Source of the DNA: Chloroflexota bacterium
GTDB lineage: Bacteria > Chloroflexota > Dehalococcoidia > Lucifugimonadales > JACPCL1
Assembly (NCBI GenBank): GCA_016210395.1
Contig: JACQUI010000292.1
Coordinates: 1-9,744 of the forward strand
Length of the DNA stretch: 9,744 bases
Direction of reading: 5' to 3'
The position numbers and the translations under genes are program-made. The notes below the pieces were generated by a model. That model was not told the DNA's origin, searched no databases, and was given only the letters and a program-made list of their open reading frames with translations. Within the stretch, counting starts at the first letter, position 1. Each line of letters starts with the position of its first letter. Shown piece after piece: positions 1 to 5,596 of this stretch.

Positions 1-62
1 GGCTCCCTCCTTCTGGGATGATGGGTCTTGATCTACCACATCTAACCACAGGTCAGGGAGCC
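1..62. repeat. 8-bp inverted repeat at window edge
   Basis: The first eight bases (ggctccct, 1-8) are exactly complementary to bases 55-62 (agggagcc), enclosing 46 nt. It could be the foot of a structured RNA, the terminator of a gene to the left of the window, or an operator arrangement ahead of the toxin-antitoxin operon. The window edge prevents seeing whether the stem extends outward. An 8-bp match over this distance can also arise by chance. Confidence 0.25.
32..50. repeat. Imperfect tandem repeat upstream of the toxin gene
   Basis: Two adjacent copies of tctaccaca (32-40) and tctaaccaca (41-50) differ by one inserted A. They sit about 75 nt ahead of the toxin start. Toxin-antitoxin operons are usually autoregulated by the antitoxin binding short repeats near the promoter, so this is a candidate operator. 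I could not identify a convincing -35/-10 pair around it, and the assignment is speculative. Confidence 0.2.
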
Positions 63-123
63 GCTTCAATTTCAACTAACTATAGGACACCCTCGCGGGA
101 CGCGTAGCATTGGATAGTACATC

Positions 124-516
124 TTGTACCGGTTGTTTGACGAGTTTACACATTATGATGCGTTGGAGGGTTTTTGCGGGAGAATCAATGATTCGTGTCC
201 CGCGTTGAATTATCTGAAGGACCTAGAGGTAAATAACAAGGTCTCACATAAGGCAATGGTTAGGCGTTACACTAACCATGCTAATTTGGGGTCGACTAGG
301 ATAAATAAGCACGGCCACTCTATTACCGGCCGGAACAATCTCTTTGTCTGGAAAACCGACCAAGGCGCCAGGCTGCTCTACTTCAATTGTTCAGGCAATG
401 TCGTGGTCGTCACCCATGGCTATGACAAAGGTGATCCTGAGCAGCAGCAATATGATTTGGCCGAAAGATATCGAGATGCCTGGATCGGTCAAGGAGGGCA
501 ACATGGTACAAGGTGA
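124..516 (+). CDS. RelE/HigB-like type II toxin
   Basis: A 130-residue protein whose C-terminal half resembles the RelE/HigB (Gp49-like) toxin fold. There is a basic, beta-rich stretch around residues 73-100 (LFVWKTDQGARLLYF, then GNVVVVTHGYDKG), followed by a helix at 104-121 rich in Q, E and R. This matches the family pattern 'lfelR...g..yR.lyf...g..vvllhgf.Kk'. Candidate functional residues are K77, R83, H98, Y100 and K102. Known relatives are ribosome-dependent mRNA endonucleases acting in the cytoplasm. The reading frame has a TAG stop at 115-117, so the only starts that keep the full N-terminus are TTG at 124 or 133. The first ATG is residue 45, which looks too late. No strong Shine-Dalgarno is visible before the TTG. 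The gene overlaps the downstream helix-turn-helix gene by 14 nt, in the toxin-first order typical of higBA. The family call rests on pattern recognition only. Confidence 0.72.
   Translation: MYRLFDEFTHYDALEGFCGRINDSCPALNYLKDLEVNNKVSHKAMVRRYTNHANLGSTRINKHGHSITGRNNLFVWKTDQGARLLYFNCSGNVVVVTHGYDKGDPEQQQYDLAERYRDAWIGQGGQHGTR
491..497 (+). promoter_or_regulatory. Shine-Dalgarno that fixes the antitoxin start
   Basis: A near-perfect aaggagg lies 5 nt before the ATG at 503, inside the end of the toxin gene. The reading frame is open much further upstream (to 344), but this site shows that translation of the antitoxin begins at 503. Confidence 0.8.
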
Positions 517-919
517 AAGAACCCAACTAGAGCAATGGGACATAGAGTACAGCCAAGACGCCGAATATGTGGCTGAAGGTATGGCTGCGGACACCATTGA
601 GCAAGTCATAACAAAAATGGAGGAGCTCAGGATCAGTCGGTCCCAGCTTGCGAGCATTCTCCAAGTTTCGCGTCAAAGAGTATCAAGGATGCTGGACGCT
701 CCACCAAACCTAAGATATGTCACAGTGGCGCATCTTGCGATAGCACTAGGGACCAAACCGAAGCTCGTGTTTGATTCCGAATCCTATCTGATCAGGTCCA
801 TAAGAGAGTCAGTCTCTGCCGAGGAGATGATTACTGACTTGGCTTACCAGCGCGATCAGTACTCGGCCAACCATTCAGCGTTTCCATCCAAGGTAGGTTT
901 GACCAATGCTACTGCCTGA
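503..919 (+). CDS. XRE-family helix-turn-helix antitoxin
   Basis: A 138-residue DNA-binding protein, probably the cognate antitoxin and autorepressor of the preceding toxin (inference from position and fold). Residues about 31-90 form a Cro/C1-type (XRE) helix-turn-helix. Helix 2 is SRSQLASIL (45-53), the recognition helix is SRQRVSRML (56-64), and then comes a typical 'pNLryvTvahLAiALG' segment (69-83), as in HigA-like antitoxins. The N-terminal 30 residues are acidic. The C-terminal tail (about 100-138) lies outside the HTH and is a plausible toxin-binding or third-partner region. The start at 503 is chosen because of the strong aaggagg at 491-497. The first 14 nt overlap the toxin gene and the last 14 nt overlap the next gene, so the three are probably translationally coupled. 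Base composition is lower in GC than the genes to the right, which suggests acquisition. Confidence 0.85.
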   Translation: MVQGERTQLEQWDIEYSQDAEYVAEGMAADTIEQVITKMEELRISRSQLASILQVSRQRVSRMLDAPPNLRYVTVAHLAIALGTKPKLVFDSESYLIRSIRESVSAEEMITDLAYQRDQYSANHSAFPSKVGLTNATA

Positions 920-1334
920 GGAGTTCCGAACCCGCCTAGCTGCGGAATTCAGATTTGCTTCGGAAAGAATGATTGCAGCCAAGGAGTTAGACCGAAAGCT
1001 GTATTATTTCAGTGTATACTACGGGGAAGCTAGCCGTATCCTGAATTGGAAGTGGGATCGTGACTTAGCACTCATCTATGCGGTCACCCTCTACGCGCAT
1101 CAACAACTGACTGCAGGATTGCAGTTGATGTTGACCCCGAGGAGCCCCGCTGTTTCTCAGGTGGATGCCATTTCCGGCTCTTTAACTGAATCAGCACGGG
1201 AACTGGCGAAATTTGTGGAAGAGAATGGTAATCCCGAACTTCTTACAGAGATACTGGGGCGAATTGCTGAGATTGCATATGCCGCAACGGGCAACGGGAG
1301 ATACTTAGTGGAAAAAGGTGTACTCCAAGTTTAA
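906..1334 (+). CDS. Unknown all-helical protein, third gene of the TA operon
   Basis: A 142-residue protein that I do not recognise. It reads as almost entirely alpha-helical, with helices at about 4-25, 29-47, 52-77, 92-107 and 110-127. It has a conspicuous aromatic segment LYYFSVYYGEASRILNWKW (32-50) leading into D51 and a long helix DLALIYAVTLYAHQQL (53-68). There is no signal peptide, no clear membrane span and no known catalytic motif. The ATG at 906 is preceded by aaggtagg (890-897, spacing 8), and its first 14 nt overlap the antitoxin gene, so it belongs to the same operon. The position matches the third gene of toxin-antitoxin-chaperone (higBA-secB) loci. However, SecB-like chaperones are beta-rich, and this protein is not visibly related to them. 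It could be an alternative chaperone, a modulator, or an unrelated passenger. Confidence 0.8.
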   Translation: MLLPEEFRTRLAAEFRFASERMIAAKELDRKLYYFSVYYGEASRILNWKWDRDLALIYAVTLYAHQQLTAGLQLMLTPRSPAVSQVDAISGSLTESARELAKFVEENGNPELLTEILGRIAEIAYAATGNGRYLVEKGVLQV

Positions 1335-1532
1335 CCCCTCAGTCTCGCGCTAGCTTTTCTGGCTTTGCTTGCTATTGCTCGTCGTTGCTCTGATGCCTTC
1401 GCTACAATGGAGGTCACGACTTGATTGGGTCACCAAGCCGCTGATGCTTGAAGGCTTTCGCATGCCCCGTCGTATCAGCCGCGTTTCTCTGTCAAACCCA
1501 ACCTGAGGCACCACTTGCGTTGGCTTGAACTG
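1335..1532. other. Spacer between convergent operons, no gene seen
   Basis: About 200 nt between the toxin-antitoxin operon and the terminator hairpin. The + strand has a short open stretch from about 1357 ending in TGA near 1504. Its translation begins with a run of Leu and Val, and it has no start signal or family resemblance. The 3' part ends in gcacca, which recalls a tRNA tail, but no matching acceptor strand or T-arm exists. I see no RNA gene or attachment site here. Confidence 0.5.
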
Positions 1533-1563
1533 ACAAAGCCGCCCCGTTCCAGGGCGGCTTTGT
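1533..1563. terminator. Bidirectional terminator hairpin
   Basis: A perfect 12-bp stem, acaaagccgccc (1533-1544) pairing with gggcggctttgt (1552-1563), closes a 7-nt loop (cgttcca). The A-run on one arm and the T-run on the other give a short U-tract in whichever direction it is read. It lies between the + strand operon ending at 1334 and the - strand CoA-transferase gene ending at 1619. This is exactly where one structure could stop both convergent transcripts. Confidence 0.75.
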
Positions 1564-1618
1564 GCATGTATGAGGGGAGGTGATTGCGGGCGGCGCGGCC
1601 AGAGGCAGACGCTTCGCC

Positions 1619-2836
1619 TTAGATCACCCCACCGGAACGGAGCGCTACAATCTCGCCGGCGGCGTAGTCTAGCACGTCGCGATAGACCTGGAGATTGTGC
1701 TGGCCCAGGAGCGGCGCGGGCGAGGCGGCCTGCCAGGGCGTCTCGCTGTAGATGGCCGAGGCTCCTGGCATGGTCACCTTGCCTGCTACAGGATGAGCCA
1801 TCTCCACAAAGTAGCCACGGTGATGGAGCTGCTCGTTCTCGCTCACCTCCTTGGGGGTGAGCACAACGCCGAAATGGAAACGCCAGGCGTGGGCGTCGTG
1901 GAAGAGCTCCATCTTCGACCGCTCCATGAAAGCCCTGGTGATGATGGCGTCAAGCTCCTCGGCGTTGCGGATGCGGTCCTCTTGGGTGGCGAACTTCTCG
2001 CTCTTCAGTTCGGGCGCCCCCAGGAACTCGGCGAAGGCTTCCCAGTCCGCGCCTGCGCCCATGCCGGTGGGTATCAAGTAGCCGTCGGCGGCGGCGACGG
2101 CACGTCCCAGGCCCCTGCCGAAGCGGGGGCTCCTGCGGCGCACGACTCCCTGGTAGGTGTACTGGGACACCGTGTCCCGCAGCGAGGCCGAGAGCACCTC
2201 CATGATGGAGACGTCAACGAGTTTGCCGCCACCATTGGCCGAGGCGCTTGCCCCGGCCCGCGCGCCATACAGCGCGACGAGCGCGGCGCTGCCCGCGACT
2301 GTGCCCGCGCGGAACTGGGCCTGGTGGAGCGCATGGCTGATGGGGGCCTGGTCGTGCGCGCCGAAGATGTACATCAGGCCGCTGAGGGCGTACTCCACCA
2401 GGTCCCACGCCTTGTAGTCGCGGTAGGGGCCGGTAAGGCCGAAGTTGGTGACGCTGAGGACCACGGCGTTCGGGTTGACCTTGGCGATCTCCTCGCAGGT
2501 CAGGCCCAGCTTGGGGAGGTCGGTCGGAGCGTAGTTCATGGCCACCAGGTCTGCCCACTGGAGCAGGCCCTTCAGCGCCGCGCGGCCGTCGCTCCGCTTC
2601 AGGTCAAGGGTGACGCCGCGCTTGTTCGCGTTCAGGTACAGGAACAGGAGACTCTTGTCCGGGTGAGGGTCGTCGCCCACGAAGGGGCCGAGCATCCGGC
2701 ACGGGTCGCCCACGGCGGGACGCTCCACCTTGATCACGTCGGCGCCCATGTCGGCAAGGAGCTTGGTGGCGTAGGGGCCTGCAATGTAGTGGGTCAGGTC
2801 AAGGACCTTGTAGTGAGCGAGAGCTCTCTCGGGCAT
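1619..2836 (-). CDS. CaiB/BaiF-type class III CoA-transferase
   Basis: A 405-residue protein of the CaiB/BaiF (class III) family, which moves CoA between acyl-CoA and a free carboxylate through an aspartyl-CoA anhydride. The N-terminal signature VLDLTHYIAGPYATKLLADM (11-30) with GADVIKVE (31-38), the NKRGVTLDLK block (71-80) and the AWDLVEYALSGLM segment (143-155) are diagnostic. Within the last block, D145 aligns with the catalytic Asp of formyl-CoA transferase and CaiB. Length is normal for the family. The frame is open upstream to 2947, but the ATG at 2836 is chosen because gagga lies just before it and homology begins within a few residues. It is only 16 nt downstream of a crotonase gene, so the two are very probably co-transcribed. 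This resembles caiB beside caiD in carnitine metabolism, but the substrate cannot be told from sequence. It ends before the shared terminator hairpin. Confidence 0.95.
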   Translation of the reverse strand: MPERALAHYKVLDLTHYIAGPYATKLLADMGADVIKVERPAVGDPCRMLGPFVGDDPHPDKSLLFLYLNANKRGVTLDLKRSDGRAALKGLLQWADLVAMNYAPTDLPKLGLTCEEIAKVNPNAVVLSVTNFGLTGPYRDYKAWDLVEYALSGLMYIFGAHDQAPISHALHQAQFRAGTVAGSAALVALYGARAGASASANGGGKLVDVSIMEVLSASLRDTVSQYTYQGVVRRRSPRFGRGLGRAVAAADGYLIPTGMGAGADWEAFAEFLGAPELKSEKFATQEDRIRNAEELDAIITRAFMERSKMELFHDAHAWRFHFGVVLTPKEVSENEQLHHRGYFVEMAHPVAGKVTMPGASAIYSETPWQAASPAPLLGQHNLQVYRDVLDYAAGEIVALRSGGVI

Positions 2837-2852
2837 ATTGTTTCCTCTGAGG

Positions 2853-3530
2853 CTACGCGGGCTCGCGGACCATAGCCTGGGCCTCAGGCGCCGGCTCCGC
2901 GGAAAGCCGCCAGATGAGGCGTTTCTTGAACGCATCTGCAGACCCAAACTTGCGGGCCATGGCCGTCGCGGCAGCCGTTGCCGTTGCCAGCGCCTGTCCT
3001 CCGGCAGCTACCTGGTTCACCAGGCGGCGTTGACGGGCCTCTTCCGCATTCAACGTTCTACCTGCCAGAAGCATCTGCAAGCCAAGTCCCGCGAAGGTCA
3101 TGCGGGGCAACAAGACCGATGCCATCCGGTAGGGGACGAAGAGGTTGTGGTCCGGCATGCCCAGGAGAGACCCCTCGCCGGCAACGCGGAGGTCGCAGCT
3201 CAGCGCCAGCTCGAAGCCAAGGCCATAGCAGGGGCCTTCAATTGCGGCGATCACCGGCTTGCGCAAGTTCAGAGGGAACATGCCGTCTTCTGGGATGGGA
3301 GAGGCAGCCTCGCCCTGCCCGTGCAGAAGCTCTTCCCTGTCGTGGCCAATGGAGAACACAGTAGGGCCACCGTGAACGACGCCTACCAGCAAGTCGTCGG
3401 TATCTTCCAACTCCTCCCACGTCTGTGCCAGCTCCTTCTGCAGCCGGCGGTTGAGCGCATTCCCCTCTTTGGGCCGCTTGAGCTCCACGATGAGAACGCT
3501 GCCTTGCTTTTTGGCGCTGAGGAAGTCCAT
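2853..3530 (-). CDS. Enoyl-CoA hydratase/isomerase family protein, short form
   Basis: A 225-residue crotonase-fold protein. The core block PVIAAIEGPCYGLGFELALS (92-111) is intact and E107 sits at the first catalytic Glu position of hydratases (Glu144 in rat crotonase). Exactly 20 residues later the second position is D127, in GMPDHN, instead of Glu. The segment GHDREELL (62-69) occupies the oxyanion-loop region. The protein is shorter than the usual 255-270 residues. It ends soon after FKKRLIWRL and lacks the C-terminal 'sEDr.eG..AF.ekR.P.W' block found in its two neighbours. The ATG at 3530 is preferred over one at 3545 because AAGGAG lies 6 nt before it. The CoA-transferase gene follows after 16 nt. 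The reaction is uncertain: isomerase, hydrolase or weak hydratase activity are all possible. Confidence 0.92.
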   Translation of the reverse strand: MDFLSAKKQGSVLIVELKRPKEGNALNRRLQKELAQTWEELEDTDDLLVGVVHGGPTVFSIGHDREELLHGQGEAASPIPEDGMFPLNLRKPVIAAIEGPCYGLGFELALSCDLRVAGEGSLLGMPDHNLFVPYRMASVLLPRMTFAGLGLQMLLAGRTLNAEEARQRRLVNQVAAGGQALATATAAATAMARKFGSADAFKKRLIWRLSAEPAPEAQAMVREPA

Positions 3531-3536
3531 GTTGCG

Positions 3537-3542
3537 CTCCTT
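3537..3542 (-). promoter_or_regulatory. Shine-Dalgarno fixing the start of the short crotonase
   Basis: AAGGAG on the - strand, 6 nt before the ATG at 3530. It decides for this start over the in-frame ATG at 3545 and the longer open frame reaching 3614. Confidence 0.75.
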
Positions 3543-3579
3543 CATGTTTGGTGGCAGTGAGCCTGTTCCCTCTTCAGTC

Positions 3580-3636
3580 CCTTCCCCGTGACGGGGGAAG
3601 GCCCCCCACCTCAATCCTCCCCCGCAAGTGGGGAGG
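3580..3636. repeat. Paired intergenic hairpins, divergent member of the repeat family
   Basis: Two GC-rich stem-loops in tandem. The first is ccttcccc (3580-3587) with ggggaagg (3594-3601). The second is cctcccc (3616-3622) with ggggagg (3630-3636), 14 nt further on. They lie in the 196-nt spacer between the second and first crotonase genes, about 90 nt past the stop at 3727. The style (C/T-rich arm, short loop, A/G-rich arm) matches the more conserved elements at 5537, 6580 and 7657, although the loops differ. There is no U-tract, so they are better seen as REP/BIME-like or mRNA-stabilising structures than as classic terminators. The remaining bases of the spacer (3637-3726) hold no gene that I can see. 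Confidence 0.65.
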
Positions 3637-3726
3637 AAGCGATTCTCGTATGTGTGACGCTGCGGGCTGCCGTGTTCGCCGACATGCGCGGCCTATTCTT
3701 TGCACGCCTCTTCTTGCAAACAGGCG

Positions 3727-4548
3727 CTAGCGCACCGGCCAGCCAGGCAGCCCCGCCTTTAGGCTGGCCTCCAGCCCTTTGCGGTACTCGGGGTCTTCCT
3801 GGGGAGGGAATCGCTGCTCCATCGCCAGCGCGTACCGTACCGGTGTGCCGATGCTCTTGAAGAAACGCTCCTTGTGGTACGTGTGGAAGGCGAGAGGCTT
3901 CTCGATCATCTGGCGGGCGATCTCCTTGGCGCGTTCCAGGCTCTTTCCCTTGGGAACGATCTCGTTGGCGAAGCCCAACTCGACGGCACGTTCGGCGGTG
4001 AGCGGGTCGCCGGTCCAGTCAATCTCGAAGCCCATGCTCAGAAAGGAGAGGTAGAAGAGCTTGTGGGTGGTGTTCTTCGCGCCCATGCCACGCTTGACCT
4101 CCGGGAGGCCTATCTGGGCATGCTCTTCGATGATGCGGAAATCGCAGCCCATTGCCATCTCGCAGCTTCCGGCCAGGCACCACCCGTTGATGGCGGCGAT
4201 GACGGGCTTGTAGAGGTGGAGGTTGTTGGAGGTGATGGACGGCCCGATTTCAGGACGGCGCATGGCCTCCATCACCTGCGCGGCGGAGGTCGCGCCCATC
4301 TCCCTGGCCCTGTCGGAGAAAGCGCGCAGGTCAGCGCCGACGCCGAAGGCGCGGTCTCCCACGCCCGTGATAATCATGACCTTCAGCTTGGCGTTATCTC
4401 GAAACTCAAACCAGGCTTCATTCAGCGCCTCGGGAAGCCCGCCTCCCAGCGCGTTCAGGCGCTCCAGGCGGTTCATCCGGGCAACGAAGATACCGTCTTC
4501 ATACTCTTTGAGCAGGACCGGTTGCGTACTTACAGCTGTCTGGACCAT
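3727..4548 (-). CDS. Enoyl-CoA hydratase/isomerase with intact active site
   Basis: A 273-residue crotonase-superfamily protein, the most canonical of the three in this window. The oxyanion-hole loop FGVGADLRAF (68-77) matches the family's 'FcaGaDl'. The core VIAAINGWCLAGSCEMAMGC (116-135) carries E130, and E150 follows in GLPEV. These are the two Glu residues, 20 apart, that catalyse syn-addition of water to 2-enoyl-CoA in true hydratases. The C-terminus has a degenerate EDPEYRKGLEASL block (251-263), which in the family helps trimer packing. The ATG at 4548 has GGAGG 5 nt before it. It lies 64 nt after the third crotonase gene, and a hairpin-bearing spacer separates it from the short crotonase. 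The role is probably hydration or isomerisation of an acyl-CoA made by the linked CoA-transferase. Substrate unknown. Confidence 0.95.
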   Translation of the reverse strand: MVQTAVSTQPVLLKEYEDGIFVARMNRLERLNALGGGLPEALNEAWFEFRDNAKLKVMIITGVGDRAFGVGADLRAFSDRAREMGATSAAQVMEAMRRPEIGPSITSNNLHLYKPVIAAINGWCLAGSCEMAMGCDFRIIEEHAQIGLPEVKRGMGAKNTTHKLFYLSFLSMGFEIDWTGDPLTAERAVELGFANEIVPKGKSLERAKEIARQMIEKPLAFHTYHKERFFKSIGTPVRYALAMEQRFPPQEDPEYRKGLEASLKAGLPGWPVR

Positions 4549-4586
4549 CGCGTCCTCCGTTCACAGATTGTTGGGGCAGGGTAGTA

Positions 4587-4610
4587 GAGGGTGCGCCGCC
4601 CTGCACTCTC
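4587..4610. repeat. Weak hairpin after the third crotonase gene
   Basis: gagggtgc (4587-4594) can pair with gcactctc (4603-4610) over 8 bp with one G-T wobble and an 8-nt loop, starting 2 nt beyond the stop codon at 4613. It does not share the core of the other intergenic elements. It may be a mild terminator or simply a chance pairing. Confidence 0.3.
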
Positions 4611-4612
4611 CT

Positions 4613-5434
4613 CTAGCGGTTGCGCCAGACCGGACGGCGGTTCTCCGCAAAGGCGCGGTTGCCCTCAACGCGGTCTTCGCTGGCGTAAGGGTTGAGGCCG
4701 ATTTCCAGTGTCTGGGCGTAGTGGAACGGCATGCCTATGGAGCGCAGGCCGATCATCTTCTGGAAGTTGCGTGTGATGGGGGCGTACTGGAGCATCTCCT
4801 GGGCAAACCGCTCGGCGCCTGTCATGACATCCCCGTTTGGCACGGTGATGGTGGACGGCATGGGAAGCATGGGCAGCCTGCCCTCCTCTGCGGCCTCTTC
4901 CGGAGGCTGGCCTTTCAGAATCACGCGGTTCACCAGTCCAATGCCCTGGGCTTCCCTGGAGCTCAACGTCCGTCCCAGCCACAGGAGCTCAAAAGCGCTG
5001 GAGAGGCCGACCAGGGGCGCCAGCCATGCTGCGACGACATCGGGGTCGCTGAGGTCCCCGCCCACTGAGATGCGGGTCGTATCATCGGCGCAGCGCAGAT
5101 CACAGCTCAGGGCCAAGGCCAGCCCTTCTCCTTTGCACTGGCCTTGTATGGCGCCGATGATGGGTTTCCACGCTTCCACGTATCCGCCTGCCCAAAGACG
5201 CCCGCGTTCGCGGCGTTCCTTGAAGGTCTTGGGCGTCGTGTCCGCCGATCCCACGCAGAAGTCCTTGCCTTCTGCGGAAACGACGGCCATCCAGGCTTCG
5301 GCGTCCTGTTGGTACTGGACGAGGGCCTGGTTCATCTCTCTGCGCATTTGGGGAGTGAAGGCGTTGCCCCGGGAGGGCGCGCTCATGCGGATGCGGGCGA
5401 TCCGTCCCTCCCTGCTATACGTGACCTCTGGCAT
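4613..5434 (-). CDS. Crotonase-fold protein lacking both catalytic glutamates
   Basis: A 273-residue member of the enoyl-CoA hydratase/isomerase superfamily. The fold markers are clear: FCVGSADTTP (59-68) as the oxyanion loop, PIIGAIQGQCKGEGLALALS (91-110) as the core, and a complete C-terminal SEDRVEGNRAFAENRRPVW block (252-270). When the core is aligned with crotonase, the first catalytic Glu becomes A106 and the second becomes G126, although E103 and D127 lie close by. It is therefore unlikely to be an ordinary hydratase and may be an isomerase, hydrolase, lyase or decarboxylase of this versatile superfamily. An extra segment rich in E, P and M (about 175-203) lies between the core and the C-terminal helices. 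The ATG at 5434 has AGGAG 7 nt before it. A GTG at 5449 is possible but has no ribosome-binding site. Confidence 0.93.
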   Translation of the reverse strand: MPEVTYSREGRIARIRMSAPSRGNAFTPQMRREMNQALVQYQQDAEAWMAVVSAEGKDFCVGSADTTPKTFKERRERGRLWAGGYVEAWKPIIGAIQGQCKGEGLALALSCDLRCADDTTRISVGGDLSDPDVVAAWLAPLVGLSSAFELLWLGRTLSSREAQGIGLVNRVILKGQPPEEAAEEGRLPMLPMPSTITVPNGDVMTGAERFAQEMLQYAPITRNFQKMIGLRSIGMPFHYAQTLEIGLNPYASEDRVEGNRAFAENRRPVWRNR

Positions 5435-5501
5435 AGTCTTGCTCCTCACTTCTTGGGGTCTGTTTCGATTCTGGGGTCATTCTCGGTGGCTAGCGTTTCA
5501 C

Positions 5502-5559
5502 CCGCTTCCGCCGCGTCTGCCATCGTGGCGGAAGCGGCCTCTCCCGTCAAGGGAGAGGC
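5502..5559. repeat. Paired intergenic hairpin element, copy 1
   Basis: Two abutting perfect stem-loops. ccgcttccgcc (5502-5512) pairs with ggcggaagcgg (5527-5537) over 11 bp. gcctctccc (5537-5545) pairs with gggagaggc (5551-5559) over 9 bp with loop gtcaa. The two stems share base 5537. The second hairpin and its flanks (5534-5562) are identical over 29 nt to 6577-6605. It lies 37 nt past the stop of the DppC-type permease gene. There is no U-tract on either strand. Confidence 0.85.
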
Positions 5560-5596
5560 GGAACCCAGCCGCTGCGGAACGCGTCACAATCAAGGT

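Noticed and set aside
1357..1506. Short + strand frame in the convergent spacer
   Set aside because: It has no ribosome-binding site, a Leu/Val run from T-rich sequence, and no resemblance to known proteins.
1430..1516. Possible tRNA ending in gcacca
   Set aside because: No complementary acceptor strand, anticodon arm or T-loop consensus can be found upstream.
1697..2875. 392-codon open frame on the + strand
   Set aside because: It runs antisense to the CoA-transferase gene, whose family signatures and catalytic Asp are clear. The frame gives a His/Gly/Val-rich product without family motifs, a common artefact of high-GC coding sequence.
3690..3726. Internal - strand promoter (TTGCAA with a weak -10) before the short crotonase
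   Set aside because: Spacing and -10 match are poor, and nothing else supports a start there.
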